A DNA stretch of 64,000 nucleotides from Catenibacillus scindens (GTDB lineage: Bacteria > Bacillota > Clostridia > Lachnospirales > Lachnospiraceae), in contig NZ_JACHFW010000002.1 in the NCBI RefSeq assembly GCF_014202115.1, positions 310,001 through 374,000 of the forward strand, written 5' to 3'. Position numbers and translations under genes: made by a program. Below, piece by piece: positions 28,017 to 37,549 of the stretch; the first letter of the stretch is position 1, and each line of letters opens with the position of its first letter. Under the pieces are notes generated by a model, which worked only from the letters and a program-made list of their open reading frames with translations, had not been told where the DNA came from and did no database searches.

Positions 28017-28056
28017 AACAAAAAACCCGCAAGCTCTTAATCAGAACTTGCGGGTT
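28017..28056 (-). terminator. Terminator of tRNA-Leu
   Basis: Stem AACCCGCAAG / CTTGCGGGTT followed on the minus strand by TTTTTGTTGC. Confidence 0.85.
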
Positions 28057-28066
28057 ATAAAAGCAG

Positions 28067-28149
28067 TGCCGGCAGCGGGACTTGAACCCGCACGTGGTTG
28101 CCCACAACAGATTTTGAGTCTGCCTCGTCTGCCATTCCGACACGCCGGC
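28067..28149 (-). tRNA. tRNA-Leu (anticodon CAA)
   Basis: 83 bases. Acceptor GCCGGCG pairs with TGCCGGC. The anticodon loop CTCAAAA between CAGA and TCTG gives CAA, reading UUG. A long variable arm follows, as expected for leucine, then the T-loop GTTCAAGTC. CCA is not encoded. Confidence 0.95.
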
Positions 28150-28169
28150 AATTGCTCACTGCAAAAGCT

Positions 28170-28198
28170 ATAATACCATTTTCTCTCATAAATGTCAA
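28170..28198 (-). promoter_or_regulatory. Promoter of tRNA-Leu
   Basis: Minus strand TTGACA, 17 bp, TATTAT. The -35 box abuts the stop codon of the DUF6076 gene. Confidence 0.8.
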
Positions 28199-29029
28199 TC
28201 ATTTTTTAAGCCAGGCTTTAAATTCTTCTCCGTCTAATGCTCCGCTTCGGGCCTGATTTAACTTGTCTTTGGCCTCTTGGTACCATTTTTCAAAATCTTC
28301 CCTGGACAAATTCCCGGCCCGCTTTCTCGGTTTGGACATACGGGCATAGTGGGCCTTGTAGGCTCTCGTATACGCCAAAAGGAGGTCGTCATTTTTGACA
28401 GATCGAGCGAAGGTCTGACTGTAACCAACATCCTGACAGGTTTTTCCATCCTCCGTATAAACTCTGTGACAATAATCTACATTGCTCTTTTTAGGTATGA
28501 AAAGCCTTCCGCAGTTTTTACAAACCTTCACAAGAACTTTCTGACGAATCATCTCTGAAAATTCCAGATAAAGGCAGTCCTCAAATCCCAAAAGAAAATA
28601 ATCCGTTGAAGGCCGCCCCTGATCCATCACATAGTGGGACTGAGCGTAAAAACGGTATTTCCCGGCCATCTCCATAAGTTCAGAAGAAACGCCTTGACTG
28701 ACATAACAGGATAACCAGTCTTCATAGCTTTTCTGAAGTTTCACAAGGCCTGCCTGACAAAATACGCCTTCATAAGACGGACTCAAACTGTTTTCCCGAA
28801 ACAGCTTCAGACTGTCTCCGGAAATGTGTCGAAAATAGGGATGGATCTCCCTCAGCCGGGATAACTCATAACTTCCCCGGTCACTGCTGCTTTGCCCTGA
28901 AAAATCCTTGTAAATAAAATCCAGCAGGCTCTGCCCTATCTCCCAGATCTCATCGGGATTTCTGTAAGAAATCATCTCTGATCCAATGGGAATATAAACA
29001 TGTATATACAGGTTCTCCTGATTTGACAT
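28199..29029 (-). CDS. DUF6076 family protein with zinc-ribbon-like motif
   Basis: 276 residues. The C-terminal part has VCKNCGRLFIPKKSNVDYCH and, later, a cysteine in GKTCQDVG; the CxxC...C...C spacing suggests a zinc site. The pattern matches DUF6076, common in Lachnospiraceae and of unknown function; relatives often occur in accessory regions. The N-terminal half has no domain I recognise. The ribosome site AGGGAGGAAC precedes the ATG, and a sigma-A promoter lies at 29077-29105. It is monocistronic and ends at the tRNA-Leu promoter. Confidence 0.75.
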   Translation of the reverse strand: MSNQENLYIHVYIPIGSEMISYRNPDEIWEIGQSLLDFIYKDFSGQSSSDRGSYELSRLREIHPYFRHISGDSLKLFRENSLSPSYEGVFCQAGLVKLQKSYEDWLSCYVSQGVSSELMEMAGKYRFYAQSHYVMDQGRPSTDYFLLGFEDCLYLEFSEMIRQKVLVKVCKNCGRLFIPKKSNVDYCHRVYTEDGKTCQDVGYSQTFARSVKNDDLLLAYTRAYKAHYARMSKPRKRAGNLSREDFEKWYQEAKDKLNQARSGALDGEEFKAWLKK

Positions 29030-29076
29030 AATCGTTCCTCCCTCTGTTGGTAGTTACAAATCTGCCCTATACTATT

Positions 29077-29105
29077 ACTATATATAATTATCAACTGTAC
29101 GTCAA
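29077..29105 (-). promoter_or_regulatory. Promoter of the DUF6076 gene
   Basis: Minus strand TTGACG, 17 bp, TATAGT. Confidence 0.65.
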
Positions 29106-29159
29106 TGATAATTTTTATAGCAAACGGTAAATATCTTTGTCGTTTATTATAACCCCTCC

Positions 29160-29440
29160 AGGGAATGCGCTAAACAGCAGTTCAGTCACCAAAAAGAGCC
29201 AGAGAGAAAAAAGCTGCAAAAATGGCTTTTTGCCGCTTTCACAGCCTCTTTAAGATCATTTACCAAAATCAGTGCATCCGGCTGGTCATAAGTTCCATAA
29301 GGTGTACGCCGCAGGCTCCGCCTATCTCAATGTCTTTAAGGTAGCAATGGGAGATTCCTGGCCCGCCAGCAATCCTGTATAGTCATTGTTTACCTGCTCT
29401 GTTAAAACAGTATATAATTTGTCGCTATTTAATGAAGCAA
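29160..29440 (-). pseudogene. Decayed coding fragment, family unknown
   Basis: Short pieces of protein-like sequence appear in shifting frames: NDYTGLLAGQESPIATLK, then IEIGGACGVHLMEL, then GTYDQPDALILVNDLKEAVK. No continuous frame exists and I cannot name the family. This accounts for most of the gap between the DUF6076 gene and tRNA-Glu. Confidence 0.35.
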
Positions 29441-29500
29441 AACAAAACCCCCGCAAAACAGTACAACACTGATTTTACGAGGGTTTCAGTAGCAAAACAA

Positions 29501-29572
29501 TAGCCCGTAGGGGAATCGAACCCCTGTTTCCGCCGTGAGAGGGCGGCGTCTTGACCGCTTGACCAACGAGCC
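29501..29572 (-). tRNA. tRNA-Glu (anticodon CTC)
   Basis: 72 bases. Acceptor GGCTCGT with ACGGGCT; anticodon stem CCGCC / GGCGG with loop CTCTCAC, reading GAG; T-arm GGGGTTCGATTCCCC. CCA not encoded. Confidence 0.94.
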
Positions 29573-29585
29573 ATCTGACTATCTT

Positions 29586-29614
29586 AGTATAACTCACCTT
29601 CCTGAAAAAATCAA
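29586..29614 (-). promoter_or_regulatory. Promoter of tRNA-Glu
   Basis: Minus strand TTGATT, 17 bp, TATACT. Confidence 0.7.
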
Positions 29615-29713
29615 GTCTTTTTTTTATTTTTTTCAAATTTTTTCAAAAAAATTGAATTATACAAAAATTATAGCATTCACTCTCCGAAAGTCATCATCAA
29701 AAAAACTTCCAGA

Positions 29714-30065
29714 ATGGAGCTGCGGGGAGTCGAACCCCGGTCCGAAGGCACATCCATCGAAGCATCTCCCATCACAGTCGCTGTATATTCATTCCCTCCA
29801 GGATACGCCCGGCGACAGGCTTATCCTCTCAGTAGCTTCATAAATCTTTTGCCGTTGCAAAGCTTAAACGGCAAAGGTCCCCACATTGTTGATGCCAGCT
29901 ACCGGGACTGTGAGCGATCCCGGGCTGACAAGCAGCATTAAGCAGCTGCTAAAGCGTAATTATTATCTTCAGCTTTTATATTTAAGTTCCAGGTTTTAAC
30001 GCAGTCCCGGAAACTGCGGATGGCTTCCTCAACTTCCACGCCCCCGTCGAAACCAGTACAACCCC
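29714..30065 (-). ncRNA. ssrA: Transfer-messenger RNA (tmRNA)
   Basis: Rescues stalled ribosomes together with SmpB. 352 bases. The tRNA-like ends pair (GGGGTTG with CAGCTCC), and the 5' end has the conserved TGGTTTCGACGGGG. The T-arm is GGGGTTCGACTCCCC. The mRNA-like part encodes a tag ending ...AEDNNYALAAA before TAA; by analogy with Bacillus the resume codon is probably the GCT of that alanine, giving an 11-residue tag. Several pseudoknot arms follow. A near-perfect promoter lies 46 bp upstream, and smpB is the next gene upstream. Confidence 0.96.
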
Positions 30066-30110
30066 AAAATAAAATTGGGCCTGGTATCCTTTACGATAAG
30101 GCTGAGATTA

Positions 30111-30139
30111 ATTATAATCGCGAAAAAGGCTTTCGTCAA
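30111..30139 (-). promoter_or_regulatory. Promoter of ssrA
   Basis: Minus strand TTGACG, 17 bp, TATAAT. The start point would leave about 38 leader bases to be trimmed from the tmRNA precursor. Confidence 0.85.
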
Positions 30140-30160
30140 GAGCTTAATACAATTTTTTTA

Positions 30161-30351
30161 CTTTAAACGCAACTATTCAGCCATGCATCTTAAGATTCCC
30201 GCAGCTAACGCTGTTTTACCGCCGCTTACGCGGCTGAATCCTCGATTATGGCTAAACGCCATATGTCTGGTTTAATAAAAAATCCTCTGCAAGTAAACTT
30301 GCGCCGTATTTTTATTAAACCAGCCGCATGGCTGAATAGTTACCCTTAAAC
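30161..30351. mobile_element. IS66-like MITE, copy 1 (175 bp), inserted in the 3' end of smpB
   Basis: Element 30169-30343. Ends GCAACTATTCAGCCATGC and GCATGGCTGAATAGTTAC are inverted repeats (one mismatch at base 2). Flanks CTTTAAAC (30161-30168) and CCTTAAAC (30344-30351) are a target duplication matching at 7 of 8 bases. The core folds into long stems (TTTAATAAAAAAT with ATTTTTATTAAA). It is nearly identical to 51266-51439, in the same orientation. It supplies the last eight codons and the stop of smpB. Confidence 0.82.
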
Positions 30352-30800
30352 TCTTTTTCCGCTTCCCTGCGCTGATCCTTCTTGGCGATATCCGCCCGCT
30401 TATCATACAGTTTTTTTCCCCGCGCCAGGCCGATCTCCACTTTCACAAGACTGCTTTTTAAGTAGACCTTTAAAGGAACAATAGTATACCCCTTCTGGGC
30501 AGCCTGACCAAGAATCTTATTAATCTCGTATTTATGGAGCAGAAGCTTTCTCGGACGCAGGGGATCTTTATTGAAGATATTTCCCTTTTCGTATGGACTG
30601 ATGTGCATCTGATAAATATACATCTCCCCATTGTCCGGGCGTATAAAAGCTTCTTTTATACTGCAGTGTCCCATGCGCAGAGATTTCACCTCGGTTCCGT
30701 GGAGAACGATCCCCGCTTCGTAAGTGTCCTCTATAAAATAATCAAAGTAAGCTTTTTTATTATTGGCGATGAGCTTTGTCCCTGAACTGTTTTTTGCCAT
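30315..30800 (-). CDS. smpB: SsrA-binding protein SmpB, C-terminus altered by a MITE
   Basis: Binds tmRNA and brings it to stalled ribosomes. 161 residues: [20 protein letters not shown] and [17 protein letters not shown] are the core OB-fold motifs; [17 protein letters not shown] is the conserved tail that enters the decoding site. The final residues NYSAMRLV and the stop codon lie inside the MITE at 30169-30343. Removing the element and one target duplication would give an ending of VKKLY followed by stop at 30144-30146. The gene starts inside the rnr 3' end (41-bp overlap) with GGAAGGAG upstream. Confidence 0.95.
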   Translation of the reverse strand: MAKNSSGTKLIANNKKAYFDYFIEDTYEAGIVLHGTEVKSLRMGHCSIKEAFIRPDNGEMYIYQMHISPYEKGNIFNKDPLRPRKLLLHKYEINKILGQAAQKGYTIVPLKVYLKSSLVKVEIGLARGKKLYDKRADIAKKDQRREAEKEFKGNYSAMRLV

Positions 30801-32952
30801 GATCTTTCATCTCTCCTTCCTCTTCTTCATCGGACAATATAAAATAAATAGTACGCTCCGCTTTGTCCGCCGAAACTACACGCACTTTTACTTTCTGTCC
30901 AAGGCTGTATGCCGTTCCAAGAGTTTCCCCTGTAATGGTATAATTTTTCTCATCATAATAGTAATAATCATCATCCATATCCTGAAGGCGCACAAGTCCC
31001 TCACATGTATTAGGCAGCTCCACATACATCCCCCAGTTTGTCATCCCGGAAATGACACCGGTGTAAATCTCCCCCAGATGAGCCGACATATACTCCACTT
31101 TTTTCAGCTTTTCCACATCCCGCTCCGCTTCATCGGCGCGGCGCTCATTCATGCTTGTGGAATTGGCCACCTCATTTAGAATAGCCCGGTAATGATCCTG
31201 ACGTCTCTCGTCCAGCTTTCCGGCCAGATTTTCCTTAATGATTCTGTGGATCTGGAGATCCGGATAACGCCGTATAGGCGATGTAAAATGGCAGTAATAT
31301 TTCACTGCCAGACCGAAATGGCCTGAATTGACCGTGGTATACCTGGCCTGCTTCATAGACCGCAGCGCCAGACGGCTGATCATGGCCTCTTCCGGCGTCC
31401 CTTCAATCTTTCCGAGAAGCTTTTGAAATTCTTTGGGATGGACTTCTCCCCTGCCGACTTTCATGGAATAGCCAAAACCGGAGATCATGGCCACAAGTTT
31501 CCTTATCCGCTCAGTGTCCGGAGTCTCATGGGTCCGGTATAAAAAAGGCAGTTCCTGCCAGAAAAAATCTTCGGCAACCGTCTCGTTGGCGATAAGCATA
31601 AAATCCTCAATAATCTTTGTCGCCGCATTCCGCTCATAGGGATGAATATCCACAGGAAAGCCTTTCTCATTAAGAAGGATCTTAGATTCCGGAAAATCGA
31701 AATCAATACCTCCCCGCTGCCGGCGCTTCTCACGGAGAACATCTGCGGTCTCTTTCATCAGTTCAAACATAGGCACAAGGGGCCGGTATTCTTCCATCAA
31801 TTCCGGATCCCTGTCTGTCACGATTCCATTGACGGCAGTATAAGTCATACGCCGGTCCACGCAGATCACTGCCGGCGTGATTTCGTGGCCGATCACTTGG
31901 CCTTTGCTATCAATATCCAAAAGTATACTCAATGTGAGACGATCACATCCCTCGTTGAGAGAACAAATCCCATTGGAAAGCTGATGGGGAAGCATAGGAA
32001 CAACCCGGTCCACAAGATAAACACTGGTTCCCCTGCGCAGCGCCTCCCGGTCCAGTGGCGAATTTTCTGCCACATAGTGGCTAACGTCCGCAATGTGGAC
32101 GCCAAGGTGATAAATCCCACCCTCCTTAGACAGGGTAATGGCGTCGTCCAAATCTTTGGCATCCTCACCGTCAATGGTCACTGTAGGAAGCGATCTAAGA
32201 TCTCTACGCCCGGTAAGATCCCCATCAGACACTGTATCAGGAATTTTTTCCAGTGACTTTATTACATCATCAGGAAAATCTACCGGAATATTGTAGGCCA
32301 TCAGCACTGATATCACATCCGTCTGAGGATCGTCAGCGTGTCCCAGGATCTGGATAATCTCTCCCTCTGGATTTTTATTTCCAGCGCCGAAGTCTGTAAT
32401 TTTGACCACCACTTTATGTCCGGTCACTGCTCCCATGGAATTTTCAGCGCGAACAAAAATATCTTTTGAGATTTTTGAATTATCAGGAACGACAAATCCA
32501 AATTTTTTGCTCTTATCATAAGTCCCCACTACATTTTCATTGGCCCGCTGAATAATAGACACAACCTGCCCTTCACTCCTCCTCGGTCCAGAGGACTTCC
32601 TTAGAACACGCACAGACACTGTATCCCCGTGGAGGGCACCGTTGATATCTTCCCTGGAGATGAAAATATCTTCATCCATACCTTCCACCCGGACAAAACC
32701 AAAACCTTTGGCGCTACCCATAAATATTCCCTGGTACAGGTCTGGCAAAGGTTTTGAATATCTTTTATCGGAGGTCATGGCGATCAGCCCTTTGGAAAAC
32801 ATCTGATCCAGCATAGATTTAAAAGCATCTCTTTCCTCCCTGGGAACGTGAAGAAACACGCACAGTTCTTTAAACTTCATAGGGCGGTATGCCTCATCGG
32901 AAAAAAGTTCCAAAAGCATATTCCACCGAAGATCATAACTCATCTCATCCAT
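30760..32952 (-). CDS. rnr: Ribonuclease R
   Basis: Processive 3'-5' exoribonuclease that degrades structured RNA and works with tmRNA/SmpB on stalled messages. 730 residues. N-terminal helix-turn-helix-like segment, two cold-shock domains ([20 protein letters not shown]), the RNB catalytic domain ([16 protein letters not shown] with its aspartates) and a C-terminal S1 domain ([18 protein letters not shown]). The start at 32950-32952 has AGAAGGTG upstream; longer readings to 33060 run into the secG terminator. Acidic and basic residues end the protein. It sits in the standard secG–rnr–smpB–ssrA order. Confidence 0.96.
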   Translation of the reverse strand: MDEMSYDLRWNMLLELFSDEAYRPMKFKELCVFLHVPREERDAFKSMLDQMFSKGLIAMTSDKRYSKPLPDLYQGIFMGSAKGFGFVRVEGMDEDIFISREDINGALHGDTVSVRVLRKSSGPRRSEGQVVSIIQRANENVVGTYDKSKKFGFVVPDNSKISKDIFVRAENSMGAVTGHKVVVKITDFGAGNKNPEGEIIQILGHADDPQTDVISVLMAYNIPVDFPDDVIKSLEKIPDTVSDGDLTGRRDLRSLPTVTIDGEDAKDLDDAITLSKEGGIYHLGVHIADVSHYVAENSPLDREALRRGTSVYLVDRVVPMLPHQLSNGICSLNEGCDRLTLSILLDIDSKGQVIGHEITPAVICVDRRMTYTAVNGIVTDRDPELMEEYRPLVPMFELMKETADVLREKRRQRGGIDFDFPESKILLNEKGFPVDIHPYERNAATKIIEDFMLIANETVAEDFFWQELPFLYRTHETPDTERIRKLVAMISGFGYSMKVGRGEVHPKEFQKLLGKIEGTPEEAMISRLALRSMKQARYTTVNSGHFGLAVKYYCHFTSPIRRYPDLQIHRIIKENLAGKLDERRQDHYRAILNEVANSTSMNERRADEAERDVEKLKKVEYMSAHLGEIYTGVISGMTNWGMYVELPNTCEGLVRLQDMDDDYYYYDEKNYTITGETLGTAYSLGQKVKVRVVSADKAERTIYFILSDEEEEGEMKDHGKKQFRDKAHRQ

Positions 32953-33036
32953 TAAATTCACCTTCTTTCTGATCTTACAAAAACACCGCTGCCGATGGCA
33001 TAAAAAATATTTCGCTGGATTTCTTATGCTATAAAA

Positions 33037-33073
33037 AAACACCCTTATGGTTTTTATCATAAGAGTGTTTTCA
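33037..33073 (-). terminator. Terminator after secG
   Basis: Stem AAAACACCCTTATG / CATAAGAGTGTTTT (one mismatch), with A and T runs on both sides. Partial read-through into rnr is likely. Confidence 0.75.
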
Positions 33074-33106
33074 TTAGCAAACGGCCTGTCCGATCTTATA
33101 CTTACT

Positions 33107-33346
33107 TTACCAGGCCATATTCAGCACCAGAGCAATAACAAAGAACAGAGCGGCCAGAACTTTTGTGGCCTGCACAAGCTTTCCTTCCATGGAACGGCCT
33201 TTGTTCTTGCCCCAGTAAGTATCCGCAACGCCATTGATGGCTCCGCTCAGACCGGATGACTTACTCTCCTGCATCATTATGACCACAACTAATGCTATAC
33301 AAATAAGAACAAAAAGCACCATGATAATTGTTCTTAAAATATCCAT
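33107..33346 (-). CDS. secG: Protein translocase subunit SecG
   Basis: 79-residue membrane protein, an accessory part of the SecYEG export channel. Two membrane segments (IIMVLFVLICIALVVVIM and VLAALFFVIALVL) flank the conserved loop MQESKSSGLSGAING. ATG 33344-33346 has an AGGAGGTG site. Confidence 0.94.
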   Translation of the reverse strand: MDILRTIIMVLFVLICIALVVVIMMQESKSSGLSGAINGVADTYWGKNKGRSMEGKLVQATKVLAALFFVIALVLNMAW

Positions 33347-33408
33347 CACGTACACCTCCTAGACTCAACACTGCCTATTCTAACATACAATGACAGATTT
33401 ATCAAGTT

Positions 33409-34950
33409 CTATTTGCGGACAAGAAGGGATTTTCCTGTCATCTCTACAGGTTTCTCCATACCCATCATATCAATCATGGTAGGTACCAGATCCGCTAAGC
33501 ATCCTCCCTCTGCCAGAGTGTAGTCCTTATCATAATTTACAAGGATAAACGGCACAGGATTGGTTGTGTGGGCGGTAAAAGGTTCCCCGGTCTCCTCATC
33601 AATAAGCTGCTCTGCATTTCCGTGATCCGCGCAGATGATCATCTGGCCGTCCACTTTGAGGAGGGCATCCACTGCCCGGCCTACACACTCGTCTACCACT
33701 TCAATAGCTTTGACCGCCGCATTCTCCACGCCGGTATGTCCGACCATATCCGGGTTGGCGAAATTAATGATGATCACGTCATATTTTTCTGATGTGATGG
33801 CTTCCACCAGCTTGTCGCACACTAAATAGGCGCTCATCTCCGGCTGAAGGTCGTATGTGGCTACCTTCGGGGACTTGACAAGGATACGGTCCTCACCTTC
33901 ATTGGGCGCTTCCACACCGCCGTTAAAGAAAAATGTAACATGGGCGTACTTCTCTGTCTCGGCGATTCTCGCCTGGGTCATGTGGTGGGCGGCTAAAAAC
34001 TCACCAAAAGTATTGGTGATCTCCACTTTCTTAAATGCGATCTCCTTATTTGGAATGGTCACATCATACTCTGTAAAGCATACATAGGTGACATCGAGAC
34101 GGTGATCTCTGGCAAATCCGTCAAAATCATCGCAGCAGAAAGCTCTTGTGATCTCACGGGCGCGGTCCGGGCGGAAGTTAAAGAAAATAATGGAATCCCC
34201 GTCTTTGATGGTGGCAACAGGAGCGCCGTTTTCCTCAATAACAACTGGAATGACAAATTCATCGCTCTTGCCGTCCTTGTAGGAAGCGTCAACAGCAGCT
34301 ACCGGATCTGCAGCCTTATTGCCCTCGCCTTTAACCATAGCGTTGTATGCTTTTTCCACACGATCCCAGCGGTTATCCCTGTCCATAGCGTAATAGCGTC
34401 CCATCACAGAGGCCACTTTTCCCGTGCCGATCTCGTTCATCTTTTCCACAAGCTCAGCCACATAATCTTTTCCCGATTCCGGCGGAGTGTCGCGGCCATC
34501 CAGGAAGCAATGTACATAAACCTTTGTCAGCCCGCTCTTTTTCGCCAGTTCAAGAAGGGCGTAGAGGTGAGTGTTGTGGCTGTGTACGCCGCCGTCAGAG
34601 AGAAGGCCGTATAAATGCAGAGCGCTGTCATGGGTCTTTGCGTTATTTACAGCGTCTAAAAGAGCTTCATTTTTAAAGAAATCTCCATCCTGGATCTCCT
34701 TTGTAATTCTTGTCAGATCCTGATATACAATACGTCCGGCACCCATATTCATATGTCCCACTTCAGAATTACCCATCTGCCCGTCTGGAAGTCCAACCGC
34801 CAGACCGCTGGCATTGCCCTTGACAAATGGATATTCCTTCATCAACCGGTCCATAACCGGAGTTTTTGCCTCGTAAACAGCGTTGCCTTCGTGTTTGTCG
34901 CTGAGTCCGTATCCATCCAGGATCATTAAAACAGTAGGTCTTTTGCTCAT
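33409..34950 (-). CDS. gpmI: 2,3-bisphosphoglycerate-independent phosphoglycerate mutase
   Basis: Glycolytic enzyme interconverting 3- and 2-phosphoglycerate using two manganese ions. 513 residues. Metal and nucleophile motifs: [17 protein letters not shown] (phosphoserine), [32 protein letters not shown] and ICADHGNAE. Full length. AAGGAGAT precedes the ATG and a promoter lies at 35030-35057. Its usual upstream partner tpiA is separated by the inverted AraC–glycosidase gene. Confidence 0.96.
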   Translation of the reverse strand: MSKRPTVLMILDGYGLSDKHEGNAVYEAKTPVMDRLMKEYPFVKGNASGLAVGLPDGQMGNSEVGHMNMGAGRIVYQDLTRITKEIQDGDFFKNEALLDAVNNAKTHDSALHLYGLLSDGGVHSHNTHLYALLELAKKSGLTKVYVHCFLDGRDTPPESGKDYVAELVEKMNEIGTGKVASVMGRYYAMDRDNRWDRVEKAYNAMVKGEGNKAADPVAAVDASYKDGKSDEFVIPVVIEENGAPVATIKDGDSIIFFNFRPDRAREITRAFCCDDFDGFARDHRLDVTYVCFTEYDVTIPNKEIAFKKVEITNTFGEFLAAHHMTQARIAETEKYAHVTFFFNGGVEAPNEGEDRILVKSPKVATYDLQPEMSAYLVCDKLVEAITSEKYDVIIINFANPDMVGHTGVENAAVKAIEVVDECVGRAVDALLKVDGQMIICADHGNAEQLIDEETGEPFTAHTTNPVPFILVNYDKDYTLAEGGCLADLVPTMIDMMGMEKPVEMTGKSLLVRK

Positions 34951-35029
34951 CTTTTTATCTCCTTATCTTGTAATGCCTTTATGCTTAGAAACAAAGGGCT
35001 GAATTGTTACATATTTTGATACAGTCTTT

Positions 35030-35057
35030 ATTTTACCAGAAAAATAGATTTTTACAA
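35030..35057 (-). promoter_or_regulatory. Predicted gpmI promoter
   Basis: Minus strand TTGTAA, 16 bp, TAAAAT. Confidence 0.5.
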
Positions 35058-35148
35058 TAGTTTTTCTATAACTATAATTTCTCTTGCAACCCCCCGCCCC
35101 AAACTGGTAAAATAAAAAAATACCAATGATGACAGGGAGTGAACCGTT

Positions 35149-37437
35149 ATGATCATAACCGATGAAGGGCTCATGCCCATCTACGAAAATTTTCCCTTCC
35201 AGATCTGGCTGGAGACGCAAATGCCGGAAGAAATATTTAAACCATCTGACTATCTGCTGTGCTACCTTGTCTCCAACCAGATCCAGGGAACTGTCAATGG
35301 AGAGGCAAACACCTATAACGCGGGGGATCTGTTTATTATACACCCCGGCGATTCCTATATTATACAGGCCCAGGACAGCTACCTGCTATGTATTGTCCGC
35401 ATGGATTTTAATTTTATACTCCGCTGCTGCGATTATCAGCTTCCCCGCTTTGATCACCCGATACTTGGGATCCACCTGCCCTCCGGCACAAAAGAAAGGA
35501 TCATCGGCCAGTTGATTGAAAAAATCTGCTACCTTACCGATCTTTACTATATGGCTCCCAAACCGTCCAGAACCCGGATGACCTATGTGTTTTTTGATTT
35601 CGCCCATTTTCTCATTGAAAATTTTCAAAAAGATTTTGAGGAGACGACCCCCCAGCACCGTAGAATCTTTCAGATCAGAGATTATCTGGAAACTAATTTT
35701 TCCCAGCCCATCTCCCTGAACATGCTGGCTCAGAATCTCGGACTTACGCCCCAATATCTCTCCAGTTTTATTAAAGAACATTTTGAATGCACCTTTGGCG
35801 AATACTTAAATACTGTCCGGTTAAATCATGTGGCCTACGATCTGATATACACTCAAAATACCATCACTCAGATCATGTACCAAAACGGTTTTCCCAACGC
35901 CAGCGGCTTTAATCATGCTTTCAAAAAGCGGTATTCTATGACCGCCCTTGAATACCGCCGGACAGCCCGCGCCCAACATTTCGGCGATATGCCAAAATCC
36001 CCGGATGCAGCGTTTATGGCCATTTCCCAGAAAAATTATAAAGTATTTTGCTCCTTCCGAAAAAATAACAGGCTTCCGGTGACAAACTCAGGAAAAACTC
36101 ATCAGCTTTCTCTGGACGTTTCAAAAACTCTCCCTCTGGCAAAACCCTGGGGCCGGATTTTAAATCTGGGCACAGCGGCAATGGTTTTAAACACAGGGTT
36201 CGTCCAGGCACTGGAACAGGTTTGCTCACATATTTCCTTTAAGTACGGCCGCATAAAAGATCTCTTTGCCCTTTCCCCAGAAAATTGCGTCATCTGCCTG
36301 GATACTTTGCTGCGGCATGGGCTTACGCCTTTTATCGTCATATCCCCATCCAAAGCTTACGGCAGCAGGCCCAACGATTTTTTACAGCAGCTCAAGGATT
36401 TTCTCCGACAAATGGTAATTTGTTTCGGCGCGGCCAGCATGGCCTCATGGAAAATTGAATGGGCTATGCCGGAGGGATATTCCATTGCCGGCGCCCTGGA
36501 AGCGTCCACCCAAATGTTTAAGGCGGTTCGGCAGATCCTCCCTAACACCAGTGTCGGCGGTCCGGCATTTCCTATGGAGCGTTCTTTTGAAGACTTAAAG
36601 CAATTGTTGGCCGCATGGAAAGGAGAAAATTTTATCCCGGACTTTATCTCTTTTACAGCCTGCCCATACAGCCCGGATTTCAGTCTTTCCCCTGAAGGCC
36701 TAACTATATCTGATCCGGATATTTTACCAAAACGGACGGCAGCCGCTCTTCAGATCATAAACCAGACCTTTAAAAGCGAAAAAAATACGTGGACAATACC
36801 CGGACTGTACATTGTTGACTGTGATTACGAGAAAAAAGACTACAACACCCGAAATGATAGCCTTTTTATGTCCAGCTTTTTAACGCGGAACCACATTATG
36901 GTGAAAGATCTGGCCGCCGCCTTTGCTTCCCCGCCCCTCTCTGACCTTGAGCCAAGGCCGGCCAAAAGTGTCCTCTTGCAGGGCGGGCGGGGGATGCTGA
37001 CCTCATCGGGGATTTACAAACCTTCCTTTTTTGCCATGATGTTTTTAAACCTCCTGGGGGAAAATTGTATCCACTCCAGTGAAAACGATATTATTACCAT
37101 GGATTCTACGGGGAGGATCATTGCCTTACTGTTTAATTACAGCCATCCCGGCACAGACACTGCGGTGATCAATCTGCGCCTCGCCTTCCACTATCTTCCA
37201 GGAAAAAACTATCAGGTCACACGTCTTGTAGTGAATGAAAAATGGGGAAGTGTTTTTCACCGGCTGGACGGGGACAGGGATTTGGGCTGCCTGCCTCTGG
37301 ATGTAAAAGAGCAGCTTCGGCAGAGTATATGGCCCCACGTTTCCATCACTTCCGAGAAAAACACCAACGTTTTAAATCATTCCGAGTTTATCAATCCCCA
37401 GGAGATGATTGCCATCATTCTGACACCTCAGGAGTAA
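35149..37437 (+). CDS. AraC-family regulator fused to a GH39-like glycosidase domain
   Basis: 762 residues. Residues 1-120 form a cupin-like sensor (YNAGDLFIIHPGDSYII). Residues about 165-270 are two AraC helix-turn-helix motifs (LNMLAQNLGLTPQYLSSFIK; ITQIMYQNGFPNASGFNHAFKK). The rest resembles a GH39 beta-xylosidase-type barrel with a C-terminal beta domain (LNLGTAAMVLN, ASWKIEWAMPEGYS, GGPAFPMERS). Such AraC–GH39 hybrids are known in Firmicutes and are thought to sense sugars with the glycosidase fold. Its catalytic state is uncertain. No sugar operon is adjacent. Start ATG 35149 follows GGGAG. Confidence 0.78.
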   Translation: MIITDEGLMPIYENFPFQIWLETQMPEEIFKPSDYLLCYLVSNQIQGTVNGEANTYNAGDLFIIHPGDSYIIQAQDSYLLCIVRMDFNFILRCCDYQLPRFDHPILGIHLPSGTKERIIGQLIEKICYLTDLYYMAPKPSRTRMTYVFFDFAHFLIENFQKDFEETTPQHRRIFQIRDYLETNFSQPISLNMLAQNLGLTPQYLSSFIKEHFECTFGEYLNTVRLNHVAYDLIYTQNTITQIMYQNGFPNASGFNHAFKKRYSMTALEYRRTARAQHFGDMPKSPDAAFMAISQKNYKVFCSFRKNNRLPVTNSGKTHQLSLDVSKTLPLAKPWGRILNLGTAAMVLNTGFVQALEQVCSHISFKYGRIKDLFALSPENCVICLDTLLRHGLTPFIVISPSKAYGSRPNDFLQQLKDFLRQMVICFGAASMASWKIEWAMPEGYSIAGALEASTQMFKAVRQILPNTSVGGPAFPMERSFEDLKQLLAAWKGENFIPDFISFTACPYSPDFSLSPEGLTISDPDILPKRTAAALQIINQTFKSEKNTWTIPGLYIVDCDYEKKDYNTRNDSLFMSSFLTRNHIMVKDLAAAFASPPLSDLEPRPAKSVLLQGGRGMLTSSGIYKPSFFAMMFLNLLGENCIHSSENDIITMDSTGRIIALLFNYSHPGTDTAVINLRLAFHYLPGKNYQVTRLVVNEKWGSVFHRLDGDRDLGCLPLDVKEQLRQSIWPHVSITSEKNTNVLNHSEFINPQEMIAIILTPQE

Positions 37438-37480
37438 GGGGACAACACCTGACACTCAGCGTATCTTTGGACATGTCACG

Positions 37481-37541
37481 CAAAAAGGGGCATATCCCAC
37501 GAGAAAATTTATTCCTCATGGGACAGCCCCCTTTTTTTCTA
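37481..37541. terminator. Bidirectional terminator between the AraC–GH39 gene and tpiA
   Basis: Long imperfect stem: AAAAAGGGGC...ATCCCACGAG paired with CTCATGGGACAGCCCCCTTT, then poly-T; poly-A upstream serves the minus strand. Confidence 0.85.
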
Positions 37542-37549
37542 CCCTATAT

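Noticed and set aside
29501-30065. tRNA-Glu/tmRNA region as an integration site of a mobile island
   Set aside because: No integrase and no direct repeat of the tRNA or tmRNA 3' end was found within the window.
30075-30275. 66-codon ORF in the smpB–ssrA gap
   Set aside because: It spans the ssrA promoter and the MITE, with no ribosome site; it is chance coding in the repeat.
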